NCBI GenBank assembly: GCA_944470555.2
Contig: OX104127.1
Coordinates: forward strand, 45,498,934 to 45,562,933
Direction of reading: 5' to 3'
Length of the DNA: 64,000 nt
Source of the DNA: Heterobilharzia americana
Taxonomy: Eukaryota; Platyhelminthes; Trematoda; Strigeidida; Schistosomatidae
Shown here: in pieces, positions 11,918-22,639 of the stretch
Layout: the number at the start of each line of letters is the position of its first letter
Numbering within the stretch: the stretch's first letter is position 1
Position numbers and translations under genes: made by a program
Notes under the pieces: generated by a model
Database searches by the model: none
The model's input: the letters and a program-made list of their open reading frames with translations, nothing else
Told to the model about the DNA's origin: nothing

Positions 11918-12000
11918 GTTTTAAACCAGGATGAAACAGTTGTTTAGTGATTCCAGGTCTTCCATGGTTCTCCAAGTGTCTTCAGTCCGTAATGAAATTT
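11918..12000 (+). mobile_element. Family 2 hammerhead-SINE 3' fragment
   Basis: This keeps GGATGAAACAGTTGTTTAGTG (degenerate second half of the ribozyme) and the tail up to CAGTCCGTAATGAAAT. Head and first core strand are missing. Confidence 0.6.
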
Positions 12001-12154
12001 TTTTTCAAAACGAAAGTCTGGACATTTTTTAAATCCATTTACAATGCATATTCGTGACAGGTCCTCAAAATTGTTGAGGCTCTGATTATTATGAAGTTCA
12101 AGCCGCCTTCAAGTGTGTTCACAGACCATTTGTCCTCAGATTAAACTGTATTCG

Positions 12155-12345
12155 TTTATCATTTTGACTGTCTGAGATAACCACAGATTGGAAGACTAGT
12201 ATTGATACTGGGTGATGATTGAAGATGAAATGAAACTCTGGATAGAAGTGTGAATCGAACCAACGACCACCCGCTCTCCGGCCGAGAGCTCTACCAGCTG
12301 AGCTACAAGGAAGGACTGCCAACCAGGTTTTTATTTCACTTCAAT
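12155..12345 (-). mobile_element. tRNA-like SINE (family 4)
   Basis: The minus strand has a well-kept tRNA-like core: A box TAGCTCAGCTGGTAGAGC and B box TGGTTCGATTC. Its tail on the plus strand reads TGACTGTCTGAGATAACC and GATACTGGGTGATGATTGAAG. A sequence like TTTCACTTCAAT lies on the leader side. It could fold like a tRNA, but the anticodon and acceptor arms are not convincing for a working gene. Confidence 0.8.
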
Positions 12346-12387
12346 TTGGATTGGGATGAGAATTTCTGACTGGGCAGCTAATGTAAG

Positions 12388-12565
12388 TACGATCACGAAC
12401 TCATGGATTCACATGGTAGTCAGGCAAAACCCTTGGTGATTGAAGTAAAGTAAAAAATATGATCAGCAGTTGGGTCTTGTAGCTCAGTTGGTAGAGCACT
12501 GGATAGGAAACCTGGTGGTCACTGGTCCGAATTCTGGTGCGGTCCAGATTTCCCTTTCACCCTCA
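12388..12565 (+). mobile_element. tRNA-like SINE (family 4), leader + tRNA core
   Basis: The leader GGATTCACATGGTAGTCAGG and GGTGATTGAAG precede the tRNA-like core TAGCTCAGTTGGTAGAGC ... GGTCCGAATTC and the GGTCCAGATTTCCCTTTCACC segment. The usual 3' tail is replaced by an A-rich run. With the copy at 12155 it forms another opposed pair. Confidence 0.8.
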
Positions 12566-12569
12566 GGCA

Positions 12570-13440
12570 GGTTATTTCCGAAAAAAAAAACTACTACATG
12601 AATTCCTATCAGTATGTAGTCGTACCATTCTCTATCCATTCATATTGTAAAGATAAGTGCTAACTGAAATATCACAGTTAGAAAAGTTGTCATACAATGG
12701 CATGAAACAACAAAATGAAAAAACAGATATCACAGAAAACGTATTGCAGCAGTGATAATTAACACGGCAAAAAGTTGTATGCATAGAAACAAAGTTACTA
12801 TCAGAGAAAAAATATTTAAGCAAAATAACGAAGTGCAAAATTGACAAAAACAAAATAAACAATGACATAAAAAAGATATTCATCGTGATATACAACACCG
12901 ATATTACTAGACTCTTCAGGGTTCTGAAGATAACCAATGTAGAGGCCAGAAATTATCAGAAATCAATAGTTTAAGGCGATTCAATATTGAAGCTGACCTA
13001 CATAGTTTTAACAGAATTCCTAAGTTGAAAGTACTTGGTGAAGCCTCCAGTCAGCTCTTAAATCGGTTACTCCGTAACATCCGGCTACTGACTTACTCGT
13101 ACAAATGTGTGAACTAAGTGATCGTCGAACATTTGATAAGATCACTTCCATCAGTTGTTTTTTTCGAGACTACCTTGGCCGATGTAAAACAGGCTGGTGA
13201 AATTTCAGCTGGTTGCGCTCACTAAACTAGAGGCCTCAGCTGACAAAATATTGGAGATTCCTTGTAGAAATTTTTACAGTGTACATTCTGTGAAATAAAA
13301 ACCGCCATGTCCGGATAGAGAAGTAACTGAGCTGTCGATCTGTTAAGCAGATATAATGATATCCAAAGCCCCGATCACAAAATACAACTCTGGAATTTCA
13401 TGCCTAAACCAGCTGCAGCAGTTCATATGATCGATATAGG
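12570..13440. other. No recognised gene
   Basis: AT-rich. The minus-strand hydrophobic frame at 12632-12937 (101 codons, Phe/Ser/Ile-rich) is what A-rich DNA yields by chance, and I do not call it. Confidence 0.4.
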
Positions 13441-13469
13441 AGTAATGGAGAAGACAGTTGTTAATGAAT

Positions 13470-13745
13470 GAAAAAAACTTGAGATGAAAAAAATAAACAC
13501 TGCGGAAAAAATGTAAAATGAAGCCACTCAAGAAATTGACAGCCAGCACGAATCAAGGGATAGACAACACCAGAAAACGGAAAGTGAATAGAAGATATAC
13601 AGGAAAAAAGAAGAAAAAAGGAAATCGAAATAATATCAAAAACAAGAAAGAAAAAACAAAGAAAGACAGAAAAAACTCGAAAGAAAAAAATAAAAAAGCG
13701 AACCTGAAAAAGAAAATAAAAACCAAACACAAAAACGAAAATTGC
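13470..13745 (+). repeat. A-rich purine tract (low complexity)
   Basis: The plus strand is dominated by runs of A and G, giving an apparent Lys-rich 115-codon frame (13518-13865) and Phe-rich frames on the other strand. The composition, not a protein family, explains both. Confidence 0.7.
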
Positions 13746-13885
13746 AGTGATGCGGGCAGCACGATAACATTAACCGAACATCAGCATTCCAGCAGCACAA
13801 CACCTACCAGTGAACAGCGAAGTCTTCTTGTATGTGTGTCTGTTTGCTTGTTTTATTGTGTGTAGATAAGTGCGTCAAAACCCTC

Positions 13886-13967
13886 GATAGGGGTGGGATT
13901 CGATCCCACGCGGGGAAACCCCAATGAATTAGCGACCCATAGCCTTAACCACTGTGCTACCCCAACC
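13886..13967 (-). tRNA. tRNA-Ser(GCT)-like sequence, probably a pseudogene
   Basis: The minus strand, 82 bases, matches the layout of a eukaryotic tRNA-Ser. The D-arm/A-box region reads TAGCACAGTGGTTAAGGC. The anticodon region reads CGCTAAT, with GCT as anticodon. A long variable arm (TTGGGGTTTCCCCGCG) precedes a 5-bp T stem (GTGGG/CCCAC) with loop ATCGAAT. The acceptor pairs 6 of 7 positions (GGTTGGG with CCCTATC reading back). Departures from a working gene are C at position 33, A instead of T at the start of the T loop, and one acceptor mismatch. No CCA is encoded, as expected in eukaryotes. It may be the head of a SINE-like repeat. Confidence 0.6.
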
Positions 13968-14254
13968 ACTTCGTGTTACGTGGCACACACATCTGAATCT
14001 CACCAATGAACAACACATTTCATCTTCACCAAACACCAACACTTGACTTCTGACAGAAACACTCGTCCAACACACGATCACCGGCAGCCGTAGGCCCCAC
14101 CCTCGACGACTTCCTCCAGAGAGGATAGATCACCTGATCAACTACTGCTTATCGTCAACTCCACCTGCTCCCAGAAGGCCACTGTGACATTCCAGATCAT
14201 ATCGACAAACAACAAGCCAGTCAATGAGCAGGCCAATTACAATGTACCAGTGAC

Positions 14255-14822
14255 TTCTAACACCACATACACTTCATCAGATGCCCACTCCATTCTCGTC
14301 ACCCTCAGACGAGTAATACTGGATCGAGCATTGGTTGGAGGGGGATGTCAAGGAGACTATTTGCCACCCGTCAACACCACACTGTCTGTCAGTGTTGTCG
14401 TGACACACTGGGATAGGAAGTTGGAAGAATTGGTTTTCGGCAGATGAGAGGGATGTGGTAGGCGGTCGATGTAACACCAGATCTTCAGATGAAACTAGAA
14501 ACCACCAGCCGTAGTCAGATGTCACCTGTACAATCCCCATATCTATAAGCCGTGGCCCACCTGACTGGAGGGTGGAAACAGGCAAGTGTTCAGTGCAGCG
14601 ATCGACCGACTCCTGGACCTCAGGTGTGTAGTCAGTCTACGCTTGAAGTGATCGCTGACGATATTCTCAATTGACTCACATGACACGGATATGCCAAAAT
14701 CTGGTCAATCACAGACAGTCATACTGAAGTAAACTGACACGACATACACTTCATCAGATACCCACTCCACTCTGGTCATCCTCAGACGAGTAATACTCAA
14801 TCGAGAATTCGTTGGGGGAAAT
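14255..14822. repeat. Dispersed direct repeat, two diverged units
   Basis: About 92 bases at 14255-14350 recur at 14731-14822 in the same orientation. Shared blocks include CATACACTTCATCAGAT, CCCACTCCA and CCTCAGACGAGTAATACT. The region is less AT-rich than its surroundings and is probably part of an unnamed repeat. Frames at 14184-14447 (+) and 14277-14585 (-) overlap on opposite strands and neither is convincing. Confidence 0.7.
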
Positions 14823-14829
14823 ATAGTTT

Positions 14830-15060
14830 GGATTATTTTTCACCGTTCGTCTGGGTTTTTTGTGTTCAACTTTTTTTCTCGCTTTTTCTGTTTTGAGACT
14901 CTTCTTTCTTTAATGTAAGTTTTCTTTTTACTGGTTTTGTTCTCCTGGTTTTACTTTGTTTTTCTTCTTGTTTTCTGGGGAATTTTTTTGTGCACTGTTT
15001 TTCTTTGTGGTATATTTTTTGTGGAAATATTTTTTTAAATTTTATATTTACCTTTCTACC
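14830..15060. repeat. T-rich low-complexity tract
   Basis: Long T runs with interspersed C and G on the plus strand. Mirrors in composition the A-rich tract at 13470-13745, about 1.1 kb away. Confidence 0.6.
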
Positions 15061-15064
15061 TGGT

Positions 15065-15560
15065 TATGATTCACTGATTGTCTAATTTTTATGTCATCCA
15101 TCGTTATGGCTTTAATATCATCCTGCTTTGCTGATCGAATTTCTATCTACTTAGCCACCACTTTGTGGCATGTCGATTTCAGTTGAATATCGCTTCAGAG
15201 CTAAATGCATCAATATTCGAATCTTTTTCATTGGAAATTAACGGATAACTGTCTTATAGCCCATGTTGTATAATGATCTTTTTATGATGTTTCGAAAATG
15301 AGAATAGGGATAGTATATGATGATTACATGTTTGAGCGTCAATGTGAATTTTTTGAGACTTGTGCTAGCAGTTAAAAGGGTACGGGTTTGTAAATAGATG
15401 ATTAAAGAGAAGTAAGCTATGACAGTCTTAATTTCCGCGTAATGCTTCTCTTACATACTAGAATAGATCACCTAAACAACCATAGATGTGATTCGATAAC
15501 TGTTGTGTAAGTTTGATTGCTTAAATTATTATTGTATTTTAAGGTTGATCAAGATTTCAT
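15065..15560. other. No recognised feature
   Basis: AT-rich sequence, nothing recognised. Confidence 0.4.
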
Positions 15561-15563
15561 TTT

Positions 15564-15915
15564 TAGGTTAGTATTCACCACAGATTGACTGACATCACTT
15601 GGAGAATCAGTAGTAACCTGGGAACTCTGAACAACTATCTCGTCCTAATATAGAACTGGACAGCAGTTCACATCCCAAACCTGGCCAGAGGTCGAACCCA
15701 CGACCTTCAGATCTCGTGTAGAGCACGTTGCTGCTGACCTACTTGGTCGGAGTACAATGCTCCATAGTTTCCCACTTCTATCAGTTTGCTGTACAGCGCG
15801 ACTATCTACCAAAGTCTTCAGTCGACATCCACTTCACTTCCAATCGGTTGACCACACAAGTAACGGCTTCCAATTAAAACTTCGGGACATTCATCTCAAA
15901 ACTTGTCACTAACGA
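15564..15915 (-). mobile_element. Family 2 hammerhead-SINE, full but diverged
   Basis: On the minus strand the leader begins near 15915. The tRNA-like part (GTAGGTCAGCAGCAACGTGC; B box GGGTTCGACCTC) is followed by a scrambled ribozyme region and the tail ending GAATACTAACCT. No intact core. Confidence 0.75.
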
Positions 15916-15971
15916 GCTTTATACAGTTACGTATTTTGAGGTTAATGGGGGATTTATTTTTAAGCTATTAT

Positions 15972-16045
15972 TCCTCATGTTGTGTACTAATGAGGACGAA
16001 ACAGCTGTCCAGTGCTCCCACGTTTTCAGTGTTTCTCTGAGTATT
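15972..16045 (+). mobile_element. Family 2 hammerhead-SINE 3' fragment
   Basis: An intact second ribozyme half (GGACGAAACAGCTGTCCAGTG) sits on the plus strand, opposite in orientation to the copy that ends 57 bases to the left. A short tail follows. Confidence 0.7.
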
Positions 16046-16049
16046 GGAC

Positions 16050-16810
16050 TTGTCAATAATGCACACTCGCGATCTCATTACTTAGAAATAAATCATTCTC
16101 CACAAACCGTGAAATGGAATTAATCTTGTAGGCACAGAACTTCAACATTTACGCCTATACTAGGTGGATCATCGAGAAACCGTGTACTATCACTACATAC
16201 CCATAAATAAAATATATGATGTAGTTCTGTAACTAATTTTGCTTCTATCAATCGTAACTCTTGAAAAGTACTTCTGAAATTGTCTTAATTTACTTATGAA
16301 GAGGAAATTAGTCACTGTCTATTGCAATAAAATGTTAGGCCATCACCAGAGTTCAGAATCACATTTCGTATACTCTTATTTTTAAAATAAACTATTTAGA
16401 ACAGAAAAACGTGCAATTACATTTTTTAAAATCATTGTTACCAATTTAAGATGACCGTAGTTATACCACTGATCAGTATTAAGTAGTACAGCTGTGATTA
16501 AGGCATTTTTAAGTCAAAGTTACACCTGTTGAATTCTGTTGAAATTCATTTATGAATCAGAATTAGAATGCGAAACACTAGCTTTTGTAGACTACAAGAC
16601 AACGAAGGTTTACTTCATATTGATGTATGAGGAAAAGATACATATTCATCTCACCCACTAGAAACTGTTAAATGTCACAAACAATTTATTGACAAGATTA
16701 CAATGAATACATAGTGAATTGGAATCTTAGAAAGCGGATAGGCGACTTGTTCACGCAGTCCTAAAACAAAACAGCTATCCGGAGAAATTACTATAGTGAG
16801 GAGAAAAAGG
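16050..16810. other. No recognised feature
   Basis: AT-rich sequence, nothing recognised. Confidence 0.4.
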
Positions 16811-16814
16811 TTTC

Positions 16815-17165
16815 CTAAATTAGTATTCATCGCAGACTGGCATCAGTTGGAGAAACATTGCAAATCTGTGATCACAGGACAGCTATTCCATCCTAGTACA
16901 TGACTCTTCAACAGTGCTCGTTTATAAACCCACCAGGGGTCGAACACAGGGCGTTAAAGTTTCGTGGTCAGCATATTGCCATTGAGTCAGTGGGTCGGAA
17001 TCCAGTGGTCCATATTTCCTACTTCTGTCAGTTCACGATATAGTGTAACCATCACTCAGAATCATCGGTGAATATTTGTCCTCATGGTCACTTTGGTTTA
17101 CCGCACCGGTAATTACTTCTCATTAGAACTTCGGGAATCACCTCTCGAAGCTAGTCACCAAGTTT
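16815..17165 (-). mobile_element. Family 2 hammerhead-SINE, full arrangement
   Basis: Minus-strand order: leader (AGCTTCGAGAGGTGATTCCC), tRNA-like A box (TGACTCAATGGCAATATGC), B box (GTGTTCGACCCC), a mutated ribozyme (TTGAAGA and GGAAT) with AGCTGTCC kept, and a tail ending GAATACTAATTT. Confidence 0.8.
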
Positions 17166-17249
17166 GTCTAAAAAAGACATGAAATAATCAATTCATAAAG
17201 ATTGGATAAGCACTAGAGTACTTCCCCAACGGAGATCAAAATCAAAAGA

Positions 17250-17720
17250 AATCAGACATGTGCCTAACAGTTACAAAATTAGGGTATTCTTTAAGTTGAC
17301 GAACACTTTTAACTCGCACTTGTCCAAACTAAAAGACCTAATCCTCAATTCGGAATAGCGGAACTCTGTTTACAAGGTAGACTGTACTGAATGCAACGCC
17401 ACATACACCTCGGAGAAATACCATATCAAGTACTAACACGTCTAGCCAAAAAAGGATGGAGTTGCAAACAGCAACCAAAAAATTCCAATGAATTGGAAAA
17501 AAACCTGGTAAAGAGGTTACCAGGATGGCTCATATCTTACATGTCTTATATTCAGGTCATCAAATATTGTTTGAAAAGGAAAAGTCTTGTAAAAGGGATT
17601 CCTTCCTCATAAACACTAGGACATTGCAGAAAGTTAACATATCCATTGGTAGCGTTTTGTGGTCAACTGAAAAGACGGATTGGATATCCAAAAAGTACAA
17701 ACATGCATAATTCCATATAA
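17250..17720 (+). pseudogene. Penelope-like element fragment, GIY-YIG domain
   Basis: After a linker (IRVFFKLTNTFNSHLSKLKD), the translation gives VYKVDCTECNATYTSE near 17369, the Cys-x2-Cys start of a GIY-YIG domain. A frame change follows, then HILHVLYSGHQILFEKEKSC from about 17528, which corresponds to the His-containing C-terminal part of the same domain. This is a different GIY-YIG subtype (Cys-x2-Cys) from the Cys-x-Cys type at 20189. Frameshifts and stops make it a pseudogene. Confidence 0.75.
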
Positions 17721-17809
17721 TATACAAGGAGAAGATTGAACACAATTTAACTTCACACTACTACAAATGATTTATTCTGGATAGATCTATCTAACCAAGT
17801 CCCACAAGC

Positions 17810-17965
17810 GGTCGGTTGTGGCCTGAATAGCTCAATAGTAACGTCTCTGACTCCAATACTGGCTCATGCGGGTTTGAACCTTTGGAGGTGTCGTAGATAC
17901 GCTTTGCTGACGACAAACACGAAAGTAACGTCCAAGGCTTCTTACTGATTGCCTCCATCCATCTA
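17810..17965 (+). mobile_element. Family 3 hammerhead-SINE
   Basis: A box TGAATAGCTCAATAGTAACG and B box CGGGTTTGAACC precede the ribozyme region 17901-17938. Stem I GCTTTG/CAAGGC pairs over 6 bp with one wobble. CTGACGA (17907-17913) and GAAA (17921-17924) are intact, and a GTCC cleavage site follows. Stem II has collapsed to CAAACAC, and the stem III inner pair is lost, so activity is unlikely. Confidence 0.65.
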
Positions 17966-17969
17966 ACAT

Positions 17970-18340
17970 ATGTCTCTGGGAAATTTATTCTTACTTCTCC
18001 CCGATGAATCACAACTCCACCGTGTATTTTATAGTCGAGCTAAATTTCCCACTCTACTTTTACTACTAAACTTGGACAACTTGAATTAGCTTGTTTAACT
18101 GGTTTATTCATTCAATCACTCCCCGAAATTACAGAGATGTTTGTTGTACATCACTACCTAATCAGATGATCATAAACGTCACTTTCTGTACCAAAAGTTG
18201 AATATTAACCTGTAAACTTGATATCACATTTATAGTCTTCAAAAGGATCTTCCTAGCAAGATCGAAACCTTGAGGAATAACAGGAAATATTTTTTTGTGT
18301 TGGTATTTCATTTTTGAAGTTTGTGAAGATCCATTTATTG
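17970..18340. other. No recognised feature
   Basis: AT-rich sequence, nothing recognised. Confidence 0.4.
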
Positions 18341-18342
18341 AT

Positions 18343-18655
18343 TTCAAGTTGGTATTCTTCATGGACTGACGCCATTTACATAAACATTATAAACCTGGGG
18401 GGGACAGGACAGCTGTTTCACCCTAGTATGGGACTCCTCAGCCTTGTGCACTCATGGCCCAACCCACCAGGGACCGGACCCAGGACCTTCAGATTCCACA
18501 ATCAGTGTGTTACCATTGACTCAGTGGGTCGGAATCCAGTGGTGCATATTTCCTACTTCTGTCAGTTCACAATATAGAGCAACCTCCATCCAATGCTGTC
18601 GTTGAATAACCTTCTTAATGGTCCCACTAATCACGACTTCTGAAATTAAAACTTA
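18343..18655 (-). mobile_element. Family 2 hammerhead-SINE with core residues intact
   Basis: Full arrangement on the minus strand: A box TGAGTCAATGGTAACACAC, B box GGGTCCGGTCCC, then the ribozyme at about 18400-18448. CTGAGGA (plus-strand 18435-18441), GAAAC, AGCT and GTC are all present. Stem II GTCC/GGGT pairs with wobbles. Stem I is badly mismatched, so cleavage is doubtful. Confidence 0.8.
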
Positions 18656-18659
18656 AATC

Positions 18660-19589
18660 CCTAGTTTCATTAAAAATAAGCCTATTAGAACATTTGATTT
18701 ACTTGGACAAGCTGATAGCAGAATAATACTTGCTGATAGATTTCAAAGGGGGATGGGGATTTAGTAATAATTTCTGAGGATTGCAGTTCCCGCTTAGACC
18801 ATTTTTTTCAACTGTGAGTGAATAAAATATACTTATGGAAGAAGGTAGACGGACAGACTAGTTCTTATTTGCTTGCCTCGATATGACGTGAATATTCTCA
18901 TTATATTATCATTTAATTGGCGGTGGCTAGCAGTAAAGTCCAGAATACGCTACACAGATTGCCTAAAGTGTTCCTATAGGGATCAATAGAAATCAAACGG
19001 ATGTACAAGTATGCACTGCCCTATTCTCGTTCTTACACCTCAATGATTCCGCTGTTGACAAAGACTATATTCAGGGGTCAGAAGATTAACGCTTGAATTT
19101 TTCAAATCAAATCCTGTGGTAATGTTACCTAGGTGTGGGGATAGGATAAAACGGGAGTTTAGAGAGGGAGAATAAAAATGGCAAAGGCTTTTGTTTATCA
19201 GTTGGTAGGATATTTTACAGAAAAGGAAAGTGATAGTAAAGATTAAGCAAACAGCTGGTGGTTACAAAGAGGTTGCTATCGTTACAATTTCTACTGTGAC
19301 TCCTTTTATTTCATGCATACATACTATGGGAACCGAATATGTACCCTAGTGTGTATGTGTGTGGTTATCTTCATAAATGATAATGCACGTAGAGAGGTAC
19401 ATTCAGTCAGTGGTGTTCAAATACCTAACTTAATCTTCTTATTTGTTTGTTAGATTTACATACCCTCATGTATAAAGCAATGAAAAAAGACCTGGTTTAA
19501 GGCACGCACCAAATGGTGTTTTCAGCGGTTTTACTTTTTTTTAAAACAACAGTTGCGAGTCATATAGCACAAACCTACCCATCAACGCA

Positions 19590-19590
<1 letters not shown>
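18660..19590. other. No recognised feature
   Basis: AT-rich sequence, nothing recognised. Confidence 0.4.

Positions 19591-19593
<3 letters not shown>

Positions 19594-19668
<75 letters not shown>
19594..19668. repeat. (AT)n dinucleotide tract, 75 bases
   Basis: Perfect alternating TA. The 126-codon plus-strand frame that crosses it (Tyr-Ile repeats) is an artefact. Confidence 0.97.
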
Positions 19669-19672
<4 letters not shown>

Positions 19673-19984
19673 ACAAAAGAAGAGATCTACATGAGTTATT
19701 TCATCATTTTTACAAATATAAGAAAGATATAAAAATAAAAAATGATAATCTGCTGTTTTACTTGTTTTTTTTTGTTGTGCGGTGGTTTTTTTTTCAGTTA
19801 TGCAACAAATCCCTCACAAATTACCATGTAAAAATAAACTGCATAGAGAGCTGTTTAAAGACTATCTTTCCACCCAAATTAAACCTATATTAATATTACA
19901 TCAAAAGTGATGAATCTGAATATGTGCATAGATAAATTGTCGAAACTAGAGAATGGTTCACTTGAATAACCTATGGACAAATTT

Positions 19985-20780
19985 TCATTTTACTATCAAT
20001 ATATGGGTGATACATTCATCCTGTGCGAAAACAACATGCACAATTCAAAGATACTCAGAAGATGCAACGCAGTACAACCAGCGATATAGTTTACCTATGA
20101 GAAAGAGTCAGAAGGCAAGATAGATTTCCCTATCTCAAGACGAAGAGATGGGTCGATAAAAGCGAATTCGTTTCGGAAAAGTACGTGAATGCGGCAATAC
20201 ATACATTTCCTCAGATTCGTTCCCTTTCCGTACAAAAGAAATTTCATAAAACCTCTGAGTTATAGAATAAACACTATATATTCAAAGGACATAGTTGAGG
20301 AGGAACTGGAGACTTTGCGCAACGCAATAATAAAAAATGGCTATCCCGATAAACTCATACAGAAATATATGATTGCAAAAATGGCAAGAAACAGTGTTCC
20401 AATGGTTTGCAGAAAACCACTATACATTTGGTCACAATTTAGAGGTGATATGCTCAATGAGATATTAGTTTACAAACTACGCAAATCAATTCAGAGAACT
20501 TTTAATGCTGGTAAATTAAAATTTTCGTTTTCCCCATGCCCAATAGTGACACTGAGACTGATAGATGAATTGCCTAAATTGGTCACTTCCTGTTGTATTT
20601 ATCAGTTCAACTCCTCCTGTGGAGCAAGTTATGCCAGGCACTGCTCTAGGAATTTAATTTCCCGTGCCCGCAAACACCTTCCAGTGTGGTTAATCGAACG
20701 TGTAGTAAAGACCATTATCACCTCCATATTAGCACACTTGGTTGGAATGAACCATTAAGTAGAAATGAATCAATCATTTT
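19985..20780 (+). pseudogene. Penelope-like element fragment: RT motif to GIY-YIG
   Basis: The reading starts with FYYQYMGDTFILCENNM, the Penelope-like RT motif C (usually Y-x-D-D; here MGD). A stop and a segment DFPISRRRDGSIKANSFRK follow. A 189-codon open frame from 20189 then reads from a linker (YRINTIYSKDIVEEELETLR) through FRGDMLNEILVYKLRKSIQR to the GIY-YIG start CIYQFNSSCGASYARHCSRN and HLPVWLIERVVKTI. YIG reads YAR, and the RT asparagine/aspartate pair is altered, so both activities are compromised. The long open frame is a fossil, not a host gene. Confidence 0.85.
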
Positions 20781-20784
20781 CCAT

Positions 20785-21525
20785 TCTGCACTGTGTTCCC
20801 ATAAACTTGCCATAAGGTATCCGGCTTAGAATCTTTCAAACTACAGAAGCAATGATATTCCTTCTTCCCCATAATATGAAAGAATTTCAACTCATTCTCT
20901 TTACCGATTTTATCACCGGACATGAGTAACGTTCTATCAAGCTATTACTCCTCAAATTATCCTTCTTACTTAGTTTCATCCGACTGTCATAAACACCCTC
21001 CTATTGTTTTATTAAACTATCATCTTACACAATTACTTACACAGTACAGTCGTTTATGTAATGAAACATTTTTATTTGAATCTCAGTAACAATCGGTTTT
21101 ATTATAAACGTTCACAGACGATTTTTCTGAATCGACTTCCTCAATTGTGTAGCATTATTATTGACCAACTGATAAGCGAAATCCCAATATCGTTGACCCA
21201 GATATATTCAAAATGTATATACAGAGATGGGACCTGAAGAAGAAGAAGAAGAAGAAGTTATCGAAAACAGTATTGTTTGTTCACTCAAATGGCTTTTGAA
21301 TTGTAATGGGAATTTTCAATGACTGTTACTGCTTTTCTGAAAAGTTAGTGTATCTCAGAAACTATGATACAGAAGCATTGTATTCAGTTGGTCTTCCGTC
21401 ACTGACGCTTAGACTTCACTGACCAAAACAGTTAACTAAATTTTGCTTTTGCTTTTTTCACCGAAGCACTTATTCAACTTTCATATGAAATAAAAAGTTG
21501 GGCCCCTGGAAGAGTTCGCACTATT
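20785..21525. other. No gene; short (GAA)n run
   Basis: Mostly AT-rich, possibly the 3' part of the preceding PLE. A (GAA)n run of about 22 bases lies at 21235-21257. Confidence 0.45.
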
Positions 21526-21529
21526 TACC

Positions 21530-21630
21530 TCTAGGTTACCAACTTGCTGTTCTAACCTTGGTGATTGAAACGAAATTAAAATCTGACCAACAACTGGGTT
21601 TCGTAGCTCAGTTTGTAGAACAACGATCAG
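21530..21630 (+). mobile_element. Family 4 tRNA-like SINE, left half (split by an insertion)
   Basis: The leader GGTGATTGAAACGAAAT and the A-box half TCGTAGCTCAGTTTGTAGAAC stop abruptly at 21630, where an Smα-like SINE begins. The matching right half is at 21995-22075. Confidence 0.8.
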
Positions 21631-21930
21631 ATAATGATGGGTCGTGGCTAGCAGTGGAATCCAGGATGCGCATTTCGTCCTGTTTGGGACTTGTCAGCTG
21701 GCGGTACCTGCTTCCCCGTGAGTGTTGTTCCCACCAGGATTCGGACTCGGGGGTGATCGCCTCAAACGCCAGAGCGTTATCCACTACACCACCGACCCAC
21801 GATGGCCACTTCTTGTGCAACGAGTATAGTTTTAGTATAATTGTTTTTGTATCATACCATCGTTGATTGGACAGAATTGATCGGTCTCTATTGGCATATG
21901 GGCTGCTGTGCGGATGCCTCAATATTGCCT
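21631..21930 (-). mobile_element. Smα-like SINE, full length, inserted in family 4 SINE
   Basis: On the minus strand: head (GGCAATATTGAGGCATCCGC), spacer, A box GTGGTGTAGTGGATAACGC, B box CGAGTCCGAATCC, GTGGGAACAAC, then a hammerhead with stem I CCAG/CTGG, stem II GTCC/GGAC, GAAA and GCGC. The core reads CTGACAA rather than CTGACGA. This single change probably abolishes cleavage, and the copy is otherwise the best preserved in the window. Confidence 0.9.
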
Positions 21931-21994
21931 ATGTTCTGATTATGTTAATGATGCAGCGACGGTGTGATATAACAACGACTATACTAAACGAGCA

Positions 21995-22075
21995 GACAGT
22001 CTGGAAACCACCGGTTTGAATCCTTCTGCAGCTCAGATTCTTATTTCACCTACAATCATCACCCTATATATATAT
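21995..22075 (+). mobile_element. Family 4 tRNA-like SINE, right half
   Basis: The B-box half (ACCACCGGTTTGAATCC), then TTATTTCACCTACAATCATC, as in the family 4 tail. Completes the element interrupted at 21630. Confidence 0.75.
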
Positions 22076-22079
22076 TCAA

Positions 22080-22635
22080 TAAATTAAGAAACTCAAGTCG
22101 TAATACTTGACCAGTTTAACTGGTTAACTCGTACATCTGCCAATACTAGAACAAATAACAATATTGGTGTTGCCTGCCACACGCCCGAAAAGTTCACCTT
22201 TATATATTGTTCATCTTAGCAATGAACTGCATATCTCGATGATCTAATTGTATTTTAAAGTATTTTTATCTATCTGTTGGAGATCTCCATTGAAATGATG
22301 CATTGTAACAAGATAAACAATATTTATTATTTCCTTATCAGGATACATTGTCATTCTAGACAACATCATCTGCACAAACTTCAGAAAGTACTGAACTATG
22401 AGCTTTTCTCCTCAGTTTATTTAGTAGCTTGTTCTGATGGTGTTGTGTGTGACTGGCTGTCCCGTTGACGTGAACTTTCATTTTCTTGTTTTTTTCTTAT
22501 TGGTTGATAGACTGGGTCAATATTAGCACAGATGTTGATTGCTGACTGAACTGAATTTCAAACTTCGAAGATTTCTCTGGGATTCTTTGTATTCCCTCTA
22601 TCCAGGAGTTTCATATTTTTCCAATCAAATTTATG
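22080..22635. other. No recognised feature
   Basis: AT-rich sequence, nothing recognised. Confidence 0.4.
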
Positions 22636-22639
22636 TCCA

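Noticed and set aside
12242..12315. Family 4 core as a functional tRNA gene
   Set aside because: A and B boxes are good, but arms do not pair properly, and the same core recurs with a fixed leader and tail across the window, as a SINE does.
13518..13865. Lysine-rich 115-codon frame as a basic protein
   Set aside because: Pure purine-rich composition. Opposite-strand frames of equal length exist, and there is no family resemblance.
19513..19893. 126-codon plus-strand frame with Tyr-Ile repeats
   Set aside because: It is the translation of the (AT)n tract and flanking AT-rich DNA.
20189..20758. 189-codon frame as a possible host gene
   Set aside because: Its linker and GIY-YIG blocks, and the broken RT motif just upstream, show that it is a piece of a Penelope-like element.
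21225..21275. CTGAAGA ... GAAA near the (GAA)n run as a hammerhead
   Set aside because: The stretch between is a GAA microsatellite with no stem II, and there is no GTC site or stem I.
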